From Alloalcanivorax venustensis ISO4 (lineage in GTDB: Bacteria; Pseudomonadota; Gammaproteobacteria; Pseudomonadales; Alcanivoracaceae), in the NCBI RefSeq assembly GCF_015356855.1, contig NZ_ARXR01000012.1:23580-87579 (forward strand): a stretch of 64,000 nucleotides of DNA, read 5' to 3'. This document shows, piece by piece, positions 9,564-17,854 of this stretch (its first letter is position 1; each line of letters opens with the position of its first letter). The notes below the pieces were generated by a model, which saw only the letters and a list, made by a program, of their open reading frames with translations, was not told where the DNA came from and did not search any database. Made by a program: the position numbers and the translations under genes.

Positions 9564-11504
9564 TCAAAGATGCGGCGTCACGCGCCGCTCCAGATGCTTG
9601 AGGAAACGCTCGCTGTCCATCTCGCCCAGCACGCGGGATTCGGGCACCTCTTCGCCGTCGGGGGCGAAGAACACGAAGCTGGGCAGGCCGAAGATGTCGT
9701 AGTCGGCCATGATGTTCTGGTTTTCCTGGTTGATCTCGGTGATGTCGACCCGGTAGAGGTCATAGCCGGCCATGGCGTCGAGCACGCGCGGGTCGCTGAG
9801 GGTGGTGTCTTCCATGACCTTGCAGGCCACGCACCATTCGGCGAAGAAATCCACCAGCACCGGTTTGTCCGCGTCGGCGGAGCGGGCCAGGGCGTCGCGC
9901 AGGCCCTGGCGGCCGTCCACGTCGATCCAGGGGCCGTGCTGGCCGTCGTCCGCCGTGGCGGCGGTGTTGTCGCCGCCGGCCTGGCCGCTGCTTTCGGTTT
10001 GCGGCTGGGTGAGGGGTTTGAGCGGCTGCCAGGGGTCGCTGCCGCCGCCGGCGGCGCCCACCACCATGATCGCGCCGTACAGGGCCAGCACCAGGGCGAG
10101 GCCCCGTTTCAGACGCGAGCCGCCTTCGCGCACCGGTTCCAGGGCGCCCAGCTGCACGCCGTACACCGCCAGCAACAGGCCGTAGAAGGCCAGCGTCAGG
10201 GTGTCGCTGACAATGCGGTCGAGCAGCCAGATGGCGACGCCCAGCATGACGACGCCGAAGAAGCGTTTGATGTCTTCCATCCACTGGCCGGCGCGGGGCA
10301 GGAAATGGCCGCCGCCGGTGCCGAAGATGATCAACGGCACGCCCATGCCCAGGGCCAGGGCGAACAGCGAGGCGGCGCCGGTGACCGCGTCGCCGGTGCC
10401 GGCCACGTAGAGCAGGGCGCCGGCCAGGATCGGGGTGACGCAGGGGGACACCACCAGGGCGGAAATCACGCCCATTAGCACGGCGCCGCCCAGCCCGCCG
10501 CGGCCGTTGGGCCCGGCGTTGTTGAGCCGGTTGCGCAGCCGCTCCGGTAACTGAAGCTCATAGAGCCCGAACATGGACAGTGCCAGCAGCACGAAGATCA
10601 CCACGCTGGTGAGGATGGCCGCCGGCTGCTGGAGCAGAAACTGCAGGTTGAGGCCGGCGCCGAACACCGCCACCAGCAGGCCGGCCAGGGTGTACGGCAC
10701 CGCCACGCCGAGCACATAGGCGCAGCTGAGTATAAAGCCGCGGCGGGCGCTGGAATCGCTTTGCCCGGCGATGATGCCGGACAGGATCGGCACCATGGGG
10801 AACACGCAGGGGGTGAAGGCCAGCAGCAGGCCGCCGGCGAAGAACAGCGCCACGATCAGCCCCAGGTTGCGGTCGTGCATCCAGCTGTTGAAGGCGTTGG
10901 CGTCCTCGGAGAGCAGAATGCTGAAGAAGCCGTCCTCGCCGTCGCGGGGCTCGCCGGCCGCGGCGCCGTCGTTTGCCGAGACCTCGCCGGCCGCCGGCGC
11001 GTCGGCGGCCGGGGCGCGCTCCGGGCCGGGCGCGCTGAACGAGAAGGTGCGGACCTCCGGCGGGTAGCACAGCTTGTCCTCGATACAGCCCTGGTACCGC
11101 ACTTCCAGCTCGGTGTCGGCCAGGGGCACGCTGTCCAGCGGCAGGCGCACGTCGAGCTGGCCGAAGAACACGTTGACGTCGCCGTAGATTTCGTCGGTCT
11201 TGGCCTCGCCGGGGGGCAGTTCCAGGTCGTCGAAATCGTCCAGCAGGTTGCCGTTGGCGTCGCGCAGGGTGAAGTCGAGGCGGTGGCGGTAGAGGTAGAC
11301 CCGGTCGAGCATGCTGAAGCTGACCAGCAGCTGCTGGCGGTCCCAGTCCGCGTCGGGTACCACCTGGATCGCTTCGTCCACGTTGGGCAGGCGGTCATCG
11401 CCGCCGCCGAACGGGCTGTCGCCGCCCCCCAGGGACAGCGCCGGGGCGGCCACGCTCAAAGCGAGCCCCACCACCGCGATCAGCATGCGCAGAGTCAACG
11501 TCAT
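9564..11504 (-). CDS. dsbD: Thiol:disulfide interchange protein DsbD
   Basis: DsbD passes electrons from cytosolic thioredoxin across the inner membrane to periplasmic DsbC, DsbG and cytochrome maturation. The 646-residue protein shows a signal peptide, then the periplasmic alpha domain with its cysteine pair (YQGCIEDKLCYPP, about 135-147). The eight-helix beta domain has one cysteine in FTPCVFPMVPILSG and the other in SPCVTPILAGALL. The C-terminal thioredoxin-like gamma domain has FFAEWCVACKVMED. All six redox cysteines are present. It is monocistronic by position, divergent from the DUF2333 gene. Confidence 0.96.
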   Translation of the reverse strand: MTLTLRMLIAVVGLALSVAAPALSLGGGDSPFGGGDDRLPNVDEAIQVVPDADWDRQQLLVSFSMLDRVYLYRHRLDFTLRDANGNLLDDFDDLELPPGEAKTDEIYGDVNVFFGQLDVRLPLDSVPLADTELEVRYQGCIEDKLCYPPEVRTFSFSAPGPERAPAADAPAAGEVSANDGAAAGEPRDGEDGFFSILLSEDANAFNSWMHDRNLGLIVALFFAGGLLLAFTPCVFPMVPILSGIIAGQSDSSARRGFILSCAYVLGVAVPYTLAGLLVAVFGAGLNLQFLLQQPAAILTSVVIFVLLALSMFGLYELQLPERLRNRLNNAGPNGRGGLGGAVLMGVISALVVSPCVTPILAGALLYVAGTGDAVTGAASLFALALGMGVPLIIFGTGGGHFLPRAGQWMEDIKRFFGVVMLGVAIWLLDRIVSDTLTLAFYGLLLAVYGVQLGALEPVREGGSRLKRGLALVLALYGAIMVVGAAGGGSDPWQPLKPLTQPQTESSGQAGGDNTAATADDGQHGPWIDVDGRQGLRDALARSADADKPVLVDFFAEWCVACKVMEDTTLSDPRVLDAMAGYDLYRVDITEINQENQNIMADYDIFGLPSFVFFAPDGEEVPESRVLGEMDSERFLKHLERRVTPHL

Positions 11505-11709
11505 CTATTCCTCCCACTGGATACAGCCTTTCGATGCCGGACCGGAGGCCGGGTTCCCGGATAGGCCGGGAAAAACACCGCACAAGTATGCCGGGGCCTG
11601 GATTAGCGCCGGGTTAAGGTCAGCCGCATGGACCACTGGCGCGTCATTCTCGCCGCCCCGGCCCGGCGACGCAAAACTAAACGTCGTGGAGGTCGCCCTT
11701 CTCCGCTGC

Positions 11710-11738
11710 TTGACGTTACTCTGGTAGCCTCGTGGGAT
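11710..11738 (+). promoter_or_regulatory. Possible sigma-70 promoter of the DUF2333 gene
   Basis: TTGACG (11710-11715) followed after 17 bases by TGGGAT lies 22 bases before the ATG at 11761. The -35 is good and the -10 poor. The rest of the 256-base divergent gap 11505-11760 shows no gene. Confidence 0.3.
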
Positions 11739-11760
11739 AAGACGACACTCGGGAACGATA

Positions 11761-12759
11761 ATGACGGACGACAAATTCGGACAAAAGGTCGGGGATACCC
11801 TGCTGGACCCCCGGAACAACCGCATCTGGAAAGGCCTGCTGTGGCTGCTGGCCATTCTGCTGCTGGTGGATGTGGCGCTGGGCTGGTACTGGAGCTGGGA
11901 GCCGGACCTGTCGGAAGTGAACCGCCGTGACGGCGCGGTGGCCGGCGAGACCATGACCCGGGAAGTGATCCATGTGGCCAGCACCCTGCTCGACAAGCCC
12001 GGCGGCTACCTCAGCAACGACATGCTGCCGCACCGGCTGTGGCTGGATAACATGCCGTCCTGGGAGTTCGGCGTGCTGGTGCAGCTGCGCGACGTGACCC
12101 GGGTGATGCGCCGCGATATGAGCCGCTCCCAGTCGCAAAGCCAGGAAGACACCTTCCTGGCCATCGCCGAGCCGCAGTTCAACTTCGACGCCGAAAGCTG
12201 GGCGATGCCGGCCACCGAGAGCGAGTACCGGCGCGGCATTCGCGCGCTGGAGAATTACCTGGAAGCGCTCAAGCGCCAGGACGGCAGCGCCCAGTTCTAC
12301 GCCCGCGCCGACAACCTCAACTACTGGCTCAACGAAGTGCAGAACCGGCTCGGTTCCCTGAGCCTGAGCCTCAGCCAGAGCGTCGGCCGCACCCAGCTGA
12401 ACACCGACAACGACACCCCGGTGGGCGAGCTGGACAAGGAAGAGCGCTTCGTGAAGACCGGCTGGATGGAGATCGACAACGTTTTCTATGAAGCGCGCGG
12501 TGCCTCCTGGGCGCTGGTGCAGCTGATGCGTGCGGTGGAAGTGGACTTCGCCGACGTGTTGCGCCGCAAGAACGCCACCGTCAGCTTCCGGCAGATGGTG
12601 CGCGAACTGGAAGCCACCCAGCAGACGCTGTGGAGCCCGGTGATTCTGAACGGCTCCGGTTTCGGGGTGTTCGCCAACCACTCGCTGGTGATGGCCAACT
12701 ACATCACCCGCGCCAACGCCTCCCTGGTGGACCTGCGGAAGCTTCTGCAGGAGGGGTAA
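11761..12759 (+). CDS. DUF2333 family membrane-anchored protein
   Basis: The 332-residue protein has one N-terminal membrane helix (about 23-45, GLLWLLAILLLVDVALGWYW), then a long helical periplasmic part with DKPGGYLSNDMLPHR, the family hallmark, and NSLVMANYITRANASL-type helices near the C-terminus. DUF2333 proteins are widespread in gammaproteobacteria and have no assigned function. GGGAA precedes the ATG. The stop codon lies inside a 10-bp hairpin (12756-12795), so translation end and transcription end are adjacent. Confidence 0.85.
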   Translation: MTDDKFGQKVGDTLLDPRNNRIWKGLLWLLAILLLVDVALGWYWSWEPDLSEVNRRDGAVAGETMTREVIHVASTLLDKPGGYLSNDMLPHRLWLDNMPSWEFGVLVQLRDVTRVMRRDMSRSQSQSQEDTFLAIAEPQFNFDAESWAMPATESEYRRGIRALENYLEALKRQDGSAQFYARADNLNYWLNEVQNRLGSLSLSLSQSVGRTQLNTDNDTPVGELDKEERFVKTGWMEIDNVFYEARGASWALVQLMRAVEVDFADVLRRKNATVSFRQMVRELEATQQTLWSPVILNGSGFGVFANHSLVMANYITRANASLVDLRKLLQEG

Positions 12760-12817
12760 ATCGCGACCGAAGCACTGCTTCGCAGCGCGATTTACGCCCG
12801 GCCAGGGATGGCCGGGC
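12756..12817. terminator. Two consecutive hairpins after the DUF2333 gene
   Basis: The first inverted repeat pairs GTAAATCGCG (12756-12765) with CGCGATTTAC (12786-12795) and contains the DUF2333 stop codon. The second pairs GCCCGGCCA (12796-12804) with TGGCCGGGC (12809-12817). Neither has a long T-run. They lie between convergent DUF2333 and cmoA genes and may end or protect both transcripts. The rest of the gap to 12870 shows nothing recognisable. Confidence 0.5.
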
Positions 12818-12870
12818 CGGGCCCTCTAGTGGCAAAAGCCCATCGCCAGGGAAGGCGGGCACCGCGCCCG

Positions 12871-13635
12871 CTACGCCTTCACCCCCAAAAAACCTGCAAA
12901 GTTGTACCACTTAAAGAACATATCCACGTTATCCAGGCCGCTGCGGGCGAGAATCTTGATGTTCTCGTCCGGGCGGTAGGGAATCAGCACGTTCTCCAGC
13001 GCTTCCCGCTTTTTGGCGATCTCGGTTTCCGAGTAGCCGTTGCGCTTTTTCATGTCGTAGTAGAGCTTGATCCACAGCCGGTTGAGCAGGGCGTCGCTGC
13101 CCAGCACCTTTTCCACCAGGATCAGCACGCCGCCGGGGTTGAGGCCGTCCACCACCGAGCGCAGCAGGCTCTCCCGATTGACCGGACGCACGAACTGCAG
13201 GGTCAGGTTGAGCACCACCACGGAGGCGTTCTCGATCAGGATGCCGTCGTTCAGGTCGGCGTGCTCCAGCCGCAGGCGGCCGGACTGGTGCTGGCCGCTG
13301 AGGTTGTCGCGGGCCTTTTCCAGCATTGCCGGAGAATAGTCTACGCCCACCAGGGTGGCGGCGGCGTCCACCGTGCGGTCCAGGCTTTTCAGTGTGAGGC
13401 CGGTGGAGCAGCCCAGGTCGTAGACCCGCGAGCCGGGGGTGGCGAATTCGCCGGCCAGCTCGCCGATCATGCGTTGCAGCTCGCCGTACTGGGGGATGCT
13501 GCGATCCAGCATGTCGTCGAACACCCGGGCGGTGCTCTCGCCGAAATCAAAGTCGCTGATCGCCCGGTCCTGTTCGGCGAACAGCCGGTCCTTGCCGGAG
13601 GCAGGTTTGGAAGTGGGATCGTTGTCCGAAGTCAT
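12871..13635 (-). CDS. cmoA: Carboxy-S-adenosylmethionine synthase CmoA
   Basis: CmoA makes carboxy-SAM from SAM and prephenate for 5-oxyacetyluridine formation at tRNA position 34. The start is set at MTSDNDPTSK (13635), giving 254 residues; the longer upstream reading lacks homology. Features match E. coli CmoA: FDFGESTARVFDDMLDRSIPQY, motif I RVYDLGCSTG (about 70-79), ENASVVVLNLTLQF, LNPGGVLILVEK and EIAKKREALENVL. The last contains Arg210, aligned with the E. coli Arg199 that contacts the carboxylate. CmoB is not nearby, whereas cmoA and cmoB are often adjacent, so a paralogous methyltransferase role is not fully excluded. Confidence 0.83.
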   Translation of the reverse strand: MTSDNDPTSKPASGKDRLFAEQDRAISDFDFGESTARVFDDMLDRSIPQYGELQRMIGELAGEFATPGSRVYDLGCSTGLTLKSLDRTVDAAATLVGVDYSPAMLEKARDNLSGQHQSGRLRLEHADLNDGILIENASVVVLNLTLQFVRPVNRESLLRSVVDGLNPGGVLILVEKVLGSDALLNRLWIKLYYDMKKRNGYSETEIAKKREALENVLIPYRPDENIKILARSGLDNVDMFFKWYNFAGFLGVKA

Positions 13636-13652
13636 GGGTCCGCCTGACGCTG

Positions 13653-13684
13653 AAAACCGCCCCAAAGGATGAAGGGGCGGTTTT
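13653..13684. terminator. Rho-independent terminator after the PF10118-type gene
   Basis: A perfect 11-bp stem AAAACCGCCCC with GGGGCGGTTTT and a 10-base loop lies between the stop at 13713 and the cmoA start at 13635. On the minus strand the stem ends in four T, then CAGCG. It should separate the ferritin-like hydrolase gene from cmoA. Confidence 0.75.
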
Positions 13685-13712
13685 CCGCTGTCCATTTTTT
13701 TCGCGGACCGGA

Positions 13713-14576
13713 TCAGGCGGCGGCGGACACCGCCGGCTCGGGCAGGGTGGCGCGCCAGGCGTCCAGCAGGTGGGTGTTGTCGTCCTGCCAGGGGTGGAAG
13801 TCCGGGCGCAGATACTGGAACCAGGCCGGGATCGCCGCGCTCACCACGCCGCGGTAGCCGAACATCTTCCACAGGCCCTTGGCCAGGGTCAGCGGCTGGC
13901 GGTTAACGCCGTCCTGCTTGAGGAACTGCCAGGTGAAGTAGGCGCTGAAACCGATCAGATAGGCGGTGCCGGTAAAGAAGGTGCGCTGGCGGCGCCAGTA
14001 GCCGCCGTCCACGTCCTGATAGAGGTCGAAGGCCACCGCTTTGTGCTCGGTCTCCTCGATGGAGTGCCACACCCACAGGTCACGCACCGACGGGTCCATT
14101 TTCTCCACCATGTCGCCGCGCCGCAGAATGGTGTCGGCGAGAATCGCGGTGATGTGCTCCAGGCCGGCGGTGGCGGCCAATTGCTCTTCGGCGCTCAGGT
14201 GCTTGCGGCCACCGGCCAGCAGATGCCGGGTTACGCCCAGCGCTTTTTCCACCAGCGCTTCATAGCCCTTGCCGGACACCAGATCGTTGAACGCCTGATG
14301 CTCCAGGGAGTGCATCGCCTCCTGGCCGATAAAGCCGGAAATGTCCTTCTGGCGCTGCGGGTCGTCGACCCGGTCGCGGAAGGCGCGCACCGCGTCCACG
14401 AAGAAGCGTTCGCCGTCCGGGAAGGTCACCGACAGCACGTTCATGAAATGGGTCAGCACCGGATCGTCGTCGAACCAGTAGCGGGTGTTCTCCAGGCCTT
14501 TGAAACGGAAGTTCATGCGGCGCGGCCGAATCGGCAAACGCTGAACGGCGCGGCGGGAACGGGAAAGCAGTTTCAT
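13713..14576 (-). CDS. Predicted metal-dependent hydrolase (ferritin-like, PF10118 type)
   Basis: The 287-residue protein is read from MKLLSRSRRAVQRLP (14576). It starts RPRRMNFRFKGLENTRYWFDDD and has a helical core with likely diiron ligands: GQEAMHSLEHQAF (about 100-112), AATAGLEHITAILAD (about 150-164) and HSIEETEHKAVAFDLY (about 188-203). A possible membrane helix (TAYLIGFSAYFTWQFL) follows. The family is labelled metal-dependent hydrolase on weak grounds; the Glu/His pattern fits a ferritin-like oxidase or hydrolase. It is divergent from an AraC regulator starting 86 bases away, which probably controls it. Confidence 0.75.
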   Translation of the reverse strand: MKLLSRSRRAVQRLPIRPRRMNFRFKGLENTRYWFDDDPVLTHFMNVLSVTFPDGERFFVDAVRAFRDRVDDPQRQKDISGFIGQEAMHSLEHQAFNDLVSGKGYEALVEKALGVTRHLLAGGRKHLSAEEQLAATAGLEHITAILADTILRRGDMVEKMDPSVRDLWVWHSIEETEHKAVAFDLYQDVDGGYWRRQRTFFTGTAYLIGFSAYFTWQFLKQDGVNRQPLTLAKGLWKMFGYRGVVSAAIPAWFQYLRPDFHPWQDDNTHLLDAWRATLPEPAVSAAA

Positions 14577-14661
14577 GGCGACTCCGGGGTTTCTGCCATT
14601 GATTGATGTCAACAACTATGGTCCAGTCGTGCCTTCCCGTCTTGTTGTGGAGGGCCAACCT

Positions 14662-15690
14662 GTGGTCGTTTCAGGCCGGACCTGGTTCACCCCCGGTATT
14701 CCCGGCATCTATGTGGTGCTGCTGTGCGATGTCCTCCGCGATCTGGGGCATGACCCGGCGGCGCTGCTGAAGACGCTGGGCCTTAAGCGCGAGCAACTGC
14801 TGGATCCCGAGTACCGGCTGCCCCTGGAGCAGGCGGACGCCGCCGCCGAGGCGGCCCTGGCGCTGGTCGGCGACGCCGGCCTCGGCTTCCGCTACGCCCG
14901 CGCCATGCGCATCACGCTGCACGGCCCGGTGGGGCTGCTGGCGCTGTCCAGCCCCACCATGGACGACGGCCTGGAGGCGGCGCGCCGCTATCTGGGGCTG
15001 CGCGCGCCGTTCCTGAGCGTGGAGCGGGTGCCCCTGGCCGAGCGGCGCCAGGCGCTCAGCTTCCGCACCGACTTCAGCCCCGGCCCGATCCAAAACTTCG
15101 TCATCGAGGCGATGGTGATCGGCTTCGTCTACATGCTGGAGCAGCTTCTGGAGGCGAGCCCGGAGGGCGCGGAAGTGCACTTCCAGGGCGCGCCGCCGCC
15201 GCACGCCGAGGCCCTGCGCAGGGCGGTGCCGGTGCCGGTGCACTACGGCCAGGCGCGGGACGCGCTGATCGTCTCCGAAGCGTTGCTGGCGGCGCGGCCG
15301 CGGCTGGCCGACCCGCAGGCGGAAGCCCTGGCCCGGGAGCAGTGCGAACTGGAATTCCGGCGCTGGCGCGCCAATCAGGAAGGGCCTTTGCCCGAACGGG
15401 TGCGCGCGGTGCTGCGCGACCACCCGGCACCGCTGCCGGATCTCGCCGATATGGCCGAGCGCCTGGCCACGTCGCCACGCACGCTCAAACGTCACCTTCA
15501 ACAGGCCGGTCTCACCTACCGGCAGCTTCAGGATGAAGCCCGGTACCGGCAGGCCTGCAAGCTGCTCGGAGAACGGGGCAAGCGGATCAGCGAGGTCGCC
15601 TTCGCCGTTGGCTATAACGATGTGGCTAACTTTTCGCGGGCGTTCAAACGCTGGAGTGGTCAGACGCCGAGAGACTATCGCGGCGGCTGA
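14662..15690 (+). CDS. AraC-family transcriptional regulator
   Basis: The 342-residue product has an N-terminal ligand-sensing domain of the arabinose-binding (PF12625-like) type (about 10-210) and a C-terminal AraC helix-turn-helix with SPRTLKRHLQQAGLTYRQL and ISEVAFAVGYNDVANFSRAFKRWSGQTP. The GTG at 14662 is chosen, with GGAGG 8 bases upstream. The in-frame ATG at 14575 would overlap the divergent gene's start codon and leave no promoter space. The divergent ferritin-like hydrolase gene is the likely target. The ligand is unknown; OruR/ArgR-like regulators of this shape often sense lipids or amino acids. Confidence 0.85.
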   Translation: MVVSGRTWFTPGIPGIYVVLLCDVLRDLGHDPAALLKTLGLKREQLLDPEYRLPLEQADAAAEAALALVGDAGLGFRYARAMRITLHGPVGLLALSSPTMDDGLEAARRYLGLRAPFLSVERVPLAERRQALSFRTDFSPGPIQNFVIEAMVIGFVYMLEQLLEASPEGAEVHFQGAPPPHAEALRRAVPVPVHYGQARDALIVSEALLAARPRLADPQAEALAREQCELEFRRWRANQEGPLPERVRAVLRDHPAPLPDLADMAERLATSPRTLKRHLQQAGLTYRQLQDEARYRQACKLLGERGKRISEVAFAVGYNDVANFSRAFKRWSGQTPRDYRGG

Positions 15691-15711
15691 CCCCCTTGTG
15701 CAACGAAGGTG

Positions 15712-16365
15712 CTACGAGTCCAGCTGTTTAAGCTTGTCTCGGATTTCCTGCTGGCGTCCCTGGTCGGCGAGCGGCCGTTGCGGACGGGGCGGTGCCTGTA
15801 GGGCTTTATTGAAGTAGCGGCGCGCCTCGCTATCGTTTCCCTGGTTGAGCAGGTAATCGGCATAGAAGTAATTGCTGTCGATGCCATCCGGGTTGAGTTC
15901 CAGGGCTCTGGTTAACAGCTCCCGGGCTTTGTCGTCGTCGCCAAAGCCGATCGGCCAGCCGGGCACTTGATAATAGAGACTGCCCAAGGACGTCAGCGCG
16001 GAGCCGTCCAGACTGGACGGATCCTGCTTGATAGCTTGCTCAAAATCCGCGCGTGCGCTTTTCACCAAAGACAGTGCGCCCAGCCCGCCTTTGACGCCGG
16101 CCCAGGTGCTTAATACGATACCGTCCCATATCTTTGCTTCCGGACGCTGCGGGTGTCGTTGGGCGAAGCTTTGCGTGCGCTGCTGGAGAGTCTCGAACTG
16201 TTTGGCGCGCTGATCCTCCGGCGATTGATACTGAATTTCCGCCCAGCGTGTTTGTATAGCCAGTAACTCATCGTCGAACGCATCCGCATGGGCTTGCCAA
16301 GGGAGCATTACCAGGGCAAGCAGAAAGGCGGTTAAAAAAGGAGTGTTTAATCGGCTCATGGTCAT
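15712..16365 (-). CDS. Secreted or periplasmic TPR-repeat protein
   Basis: The 217-residue protein starts at ATG 16365 (AGGA four bases upstream; ATG 16359 is an alternative). It has a signal peptide ending near AHADA (about residue 27) and helical repeats: ADFEQAIKQDPSSLDG, ARELLTRALELNPDGIDS and ARRYFNKAL, which look like two or three tetratricopeptide repeats. Its start overlaps the SDR stop by 4 bases, so it is the last gene of the five-gene operon that begins at 19925. A periplasmic scaffold suggests the pathway has an envelope component, but the role is not known. Confidence 0.75.
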   Translation of the reverse strand: MTMSRLNTPFLTAFLLALVMLPWQAHADAFDDELLAIQTRWAEIQYQSPEDQRAKQFETLQQRTQSFAQRHPQRPEAKIWDGIVLSTWAGVKGGLGALSLVKSARADFEQAIKQDPSSLDGSALTSLGSLYYQVPGWPIGFGDDDKARELLTRALELNPDGIDSNYFYADYLLNQGNDSEARRYFNKALQAPPRPQRPLADQGRQQEIRDKLKQLDS

Positions 16366-17159
16366 GGGGTCCTGTCTTTCAAATAGTGCTGAATAATCGG
16401 GAGTTGTTTGCTTAACGCCTTGTCCACCAGCAGAGGCAGAAGAGCGTTGATACGGACGAACAACTTTTCTGGCCAACCTATAAAAATGCAGGCACGGCGG
16501 GACTCCTTTCCCAGCGTTGCCATGATCTCGGCGGCGACGGTATCCGGCGCATCCATGTGATTGCCCAGCGCTTCGTTGAGGGCTTCCACCTCGCTGCCGT
16601 TCATCGTCGTGCGTGTCGCCCTGGGCGCCACATAGCGCACACGGATATCGGTGTCGGCCAATTCCCTGCGCAGCGCTTCCACAAAACCTCGCAGTCCGAA
16701 CTTGCTGGCGCAGTAAGCGCTGTATCCGGGGTAGCCGATGCTGCCGAATGTGGAGCCGACGAACAGATAGGTGCCGTGGCCCCGCCGCCGAAACGCCGGG
16801 GTCAGCTCTCGCGCCAGAACCATGGGGCTACGCAGGTTGACGTTGAGCATCTCGTTCAGGCTCCTGTCGTCATTTCCCTCCACATCCACGAAGCGATTCA
16901 CGCCGGCGCAATGGATCACCCCGTCAGGAACGCCGTATTCGCTGAGCAATGCTTTCAGTTGCTCACCAAGATTGTCGGCGCTCAAATCCAAAGTGGCTTG
17001 AATCACCCGCTCCCGGCCTGCCCAGTACCCGCTGGTGGTCGACTTCCGGGCGGTGACGATCACCGTGGCCCCGGCATCCAGAAGCCGGTCCAGCAAGGCG
17101 CCACCAATACCACCGCTGGCACCCAGCAGCAGCCAGGTCTGATCAGACAGAGCGGACAT
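16362..17159 (-). CDS. Short-chain dehydrogenase/reductase
   Basis: The 265-residue protein starts MSALSDQTWLLLGASGG. It has the classical SDR Rossmann motif GASGGIGGALLDRLL (about 15), HCAGVN (about 90), the catalytic Ser in VGSTFGSIGYPGYSAYCASKFG with the YxxxK dyad (about 155-159), and a C-terminal hydrophobic segment (FVRINALLPLLVD) resembling membrane-associated SDRs. RVRYVAPRATRT replaces the usual PG motif. It overlaps the upstream diiron gene by 17 bases and the TPR gene by 4 bases. Its substrate is probably the product of the neighbouring ligase or oxidase (inference). Confidence 0.9.
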   Translation of the reverse strand: MSALSDQTWLLLGASGGIGGALLDRLLDAGATVIVTARKSTTSGYWAGRERVIQATLDLSADNLGEQLKALLSEYGVPDGVIHCAGVNRFVDVEGNDDRSLNEMLNVNLRSPMVLARELTPAFRRRGHGTYLFVGSTFGSIGYPGYSAYCASKFGLRGFVEALRRELADTDIRVRYVAPRATRTTMNGSEVEALNEALGNHMDAPDTVAAEIMATLGKESRRACIFIGWPEKLFVRINALLPLLVDKALSKQLPIIQHYLKDRTP

Positions 17160-17838
17160 CAACGTGCTCCCGGGCAGCGGCCTGTTTCCGTGTGGCGACG
17201 GGGATCGCGTGCAGCATGTCGCCATACAGTCGATAGATGACTTGGCTGGCGTGAATAACCGCCTGCTGGTCGTCGCTGCGTTCGATTCGGTTGATCAAGC
17301 TGGTAAAGAACTGGAAATGATCCTGATCAAGGGCACCGTGGGAGTACAGATAGCTGAAGGCGTTTTCCGGCAGACCCAGGGTTTTCTGTACCTGTTCGCC
17401 CAGCGGCGTGGCGAGCTTGATGCTGGTGCCTTCCAGGACGTGGACCATGCCAAAAAACGACATCGGATTCCCTCTTTGTATCGCGTCGTAGAGCCAGGCG
17501 ATCATCATCTCGATGGGCCGATCCGGGCGCCCGTTGCGAACGGCTTCCGCGTCCTCGCCCAAGGCCTCCAGATCGTTGAGAATCCATTCCTGATGGCCAT
17601 ATTCGTCGCGGATATAGTCGACCAGCGCTTCCCGTACCCATTCCAGACGTGGCGGTAATCGCGACCCACAGGCCATCATTAACGGCACCGTATGTTTCAC
17701 ATGGTGGTAGGCCTGACTTAAAAAGTAGCTGTAACTGTTCAGGTCAAAGCGACCCTCGGGTATTGCCGTGAGAACCGGAGCCTCCATCAGGTAGGCCCGG
17801 GCGTCTTGCGTTTCATGTTCCAACGTTTTGAAAAACAT
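17143..17838 (-). CDS. Heme-oxygenase-like diiron oxidase (TenA/PqqC-like superfamily)
   Basis: The 231-residue protein is read from ATG 17838, which has GAGG 6 bases upstream; ATGs at 17862 and 17850 are alternatives. The all-helical sequence keeps the full ligand pattern of HDO enzymes such as UndA: Glu79 and His82 in RDEYGHQEW, Glu136 in VHVLEGTS, and His167, Asp171, His174 in YSHGALDQDH. HDO members oxidise fatty acids, amino acids and arginine derivatives. They are often mislabelled as TenA regulators or thiaminases. It is translationally linked to the AMP-ligase upstream and the SDR downstream, so its substrate is probably an acid handled by that ligase (inference). Confidence 0.83.
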   Translation of the reverse strand: MFFKTLEHETQDARAYLMEAPVLTAIPEGRFDLNSYSYFLSQAYHHVKHTVPLMMACGSRLPPRLEWVREALVDYIRDEYGHQEWILNDLEALGEDAEAVRNGRPDRPIEMMIAWLYDAIQRGNPMSFFGMVHVLEGTSIKLATPLGEQVQKTLGLPENAFSYLYSHGALDQDHFQFFTSLINRIERSDDQQAVIHASQVIYRLYGDMLHAIPVATRKQAAAREHVDVRSV

Positions 17839-17854
17839 AAAGTGCCTCATGGAA

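Noticed and set aside
12871..13635. Possible loss of the carboxylate-binding Arg in the CmoA-like protein
   Set aside because: Correct counting against E. coli CmoA places its Arg199 at Arg210 here (EIAKKRE), so the residue is conserved.
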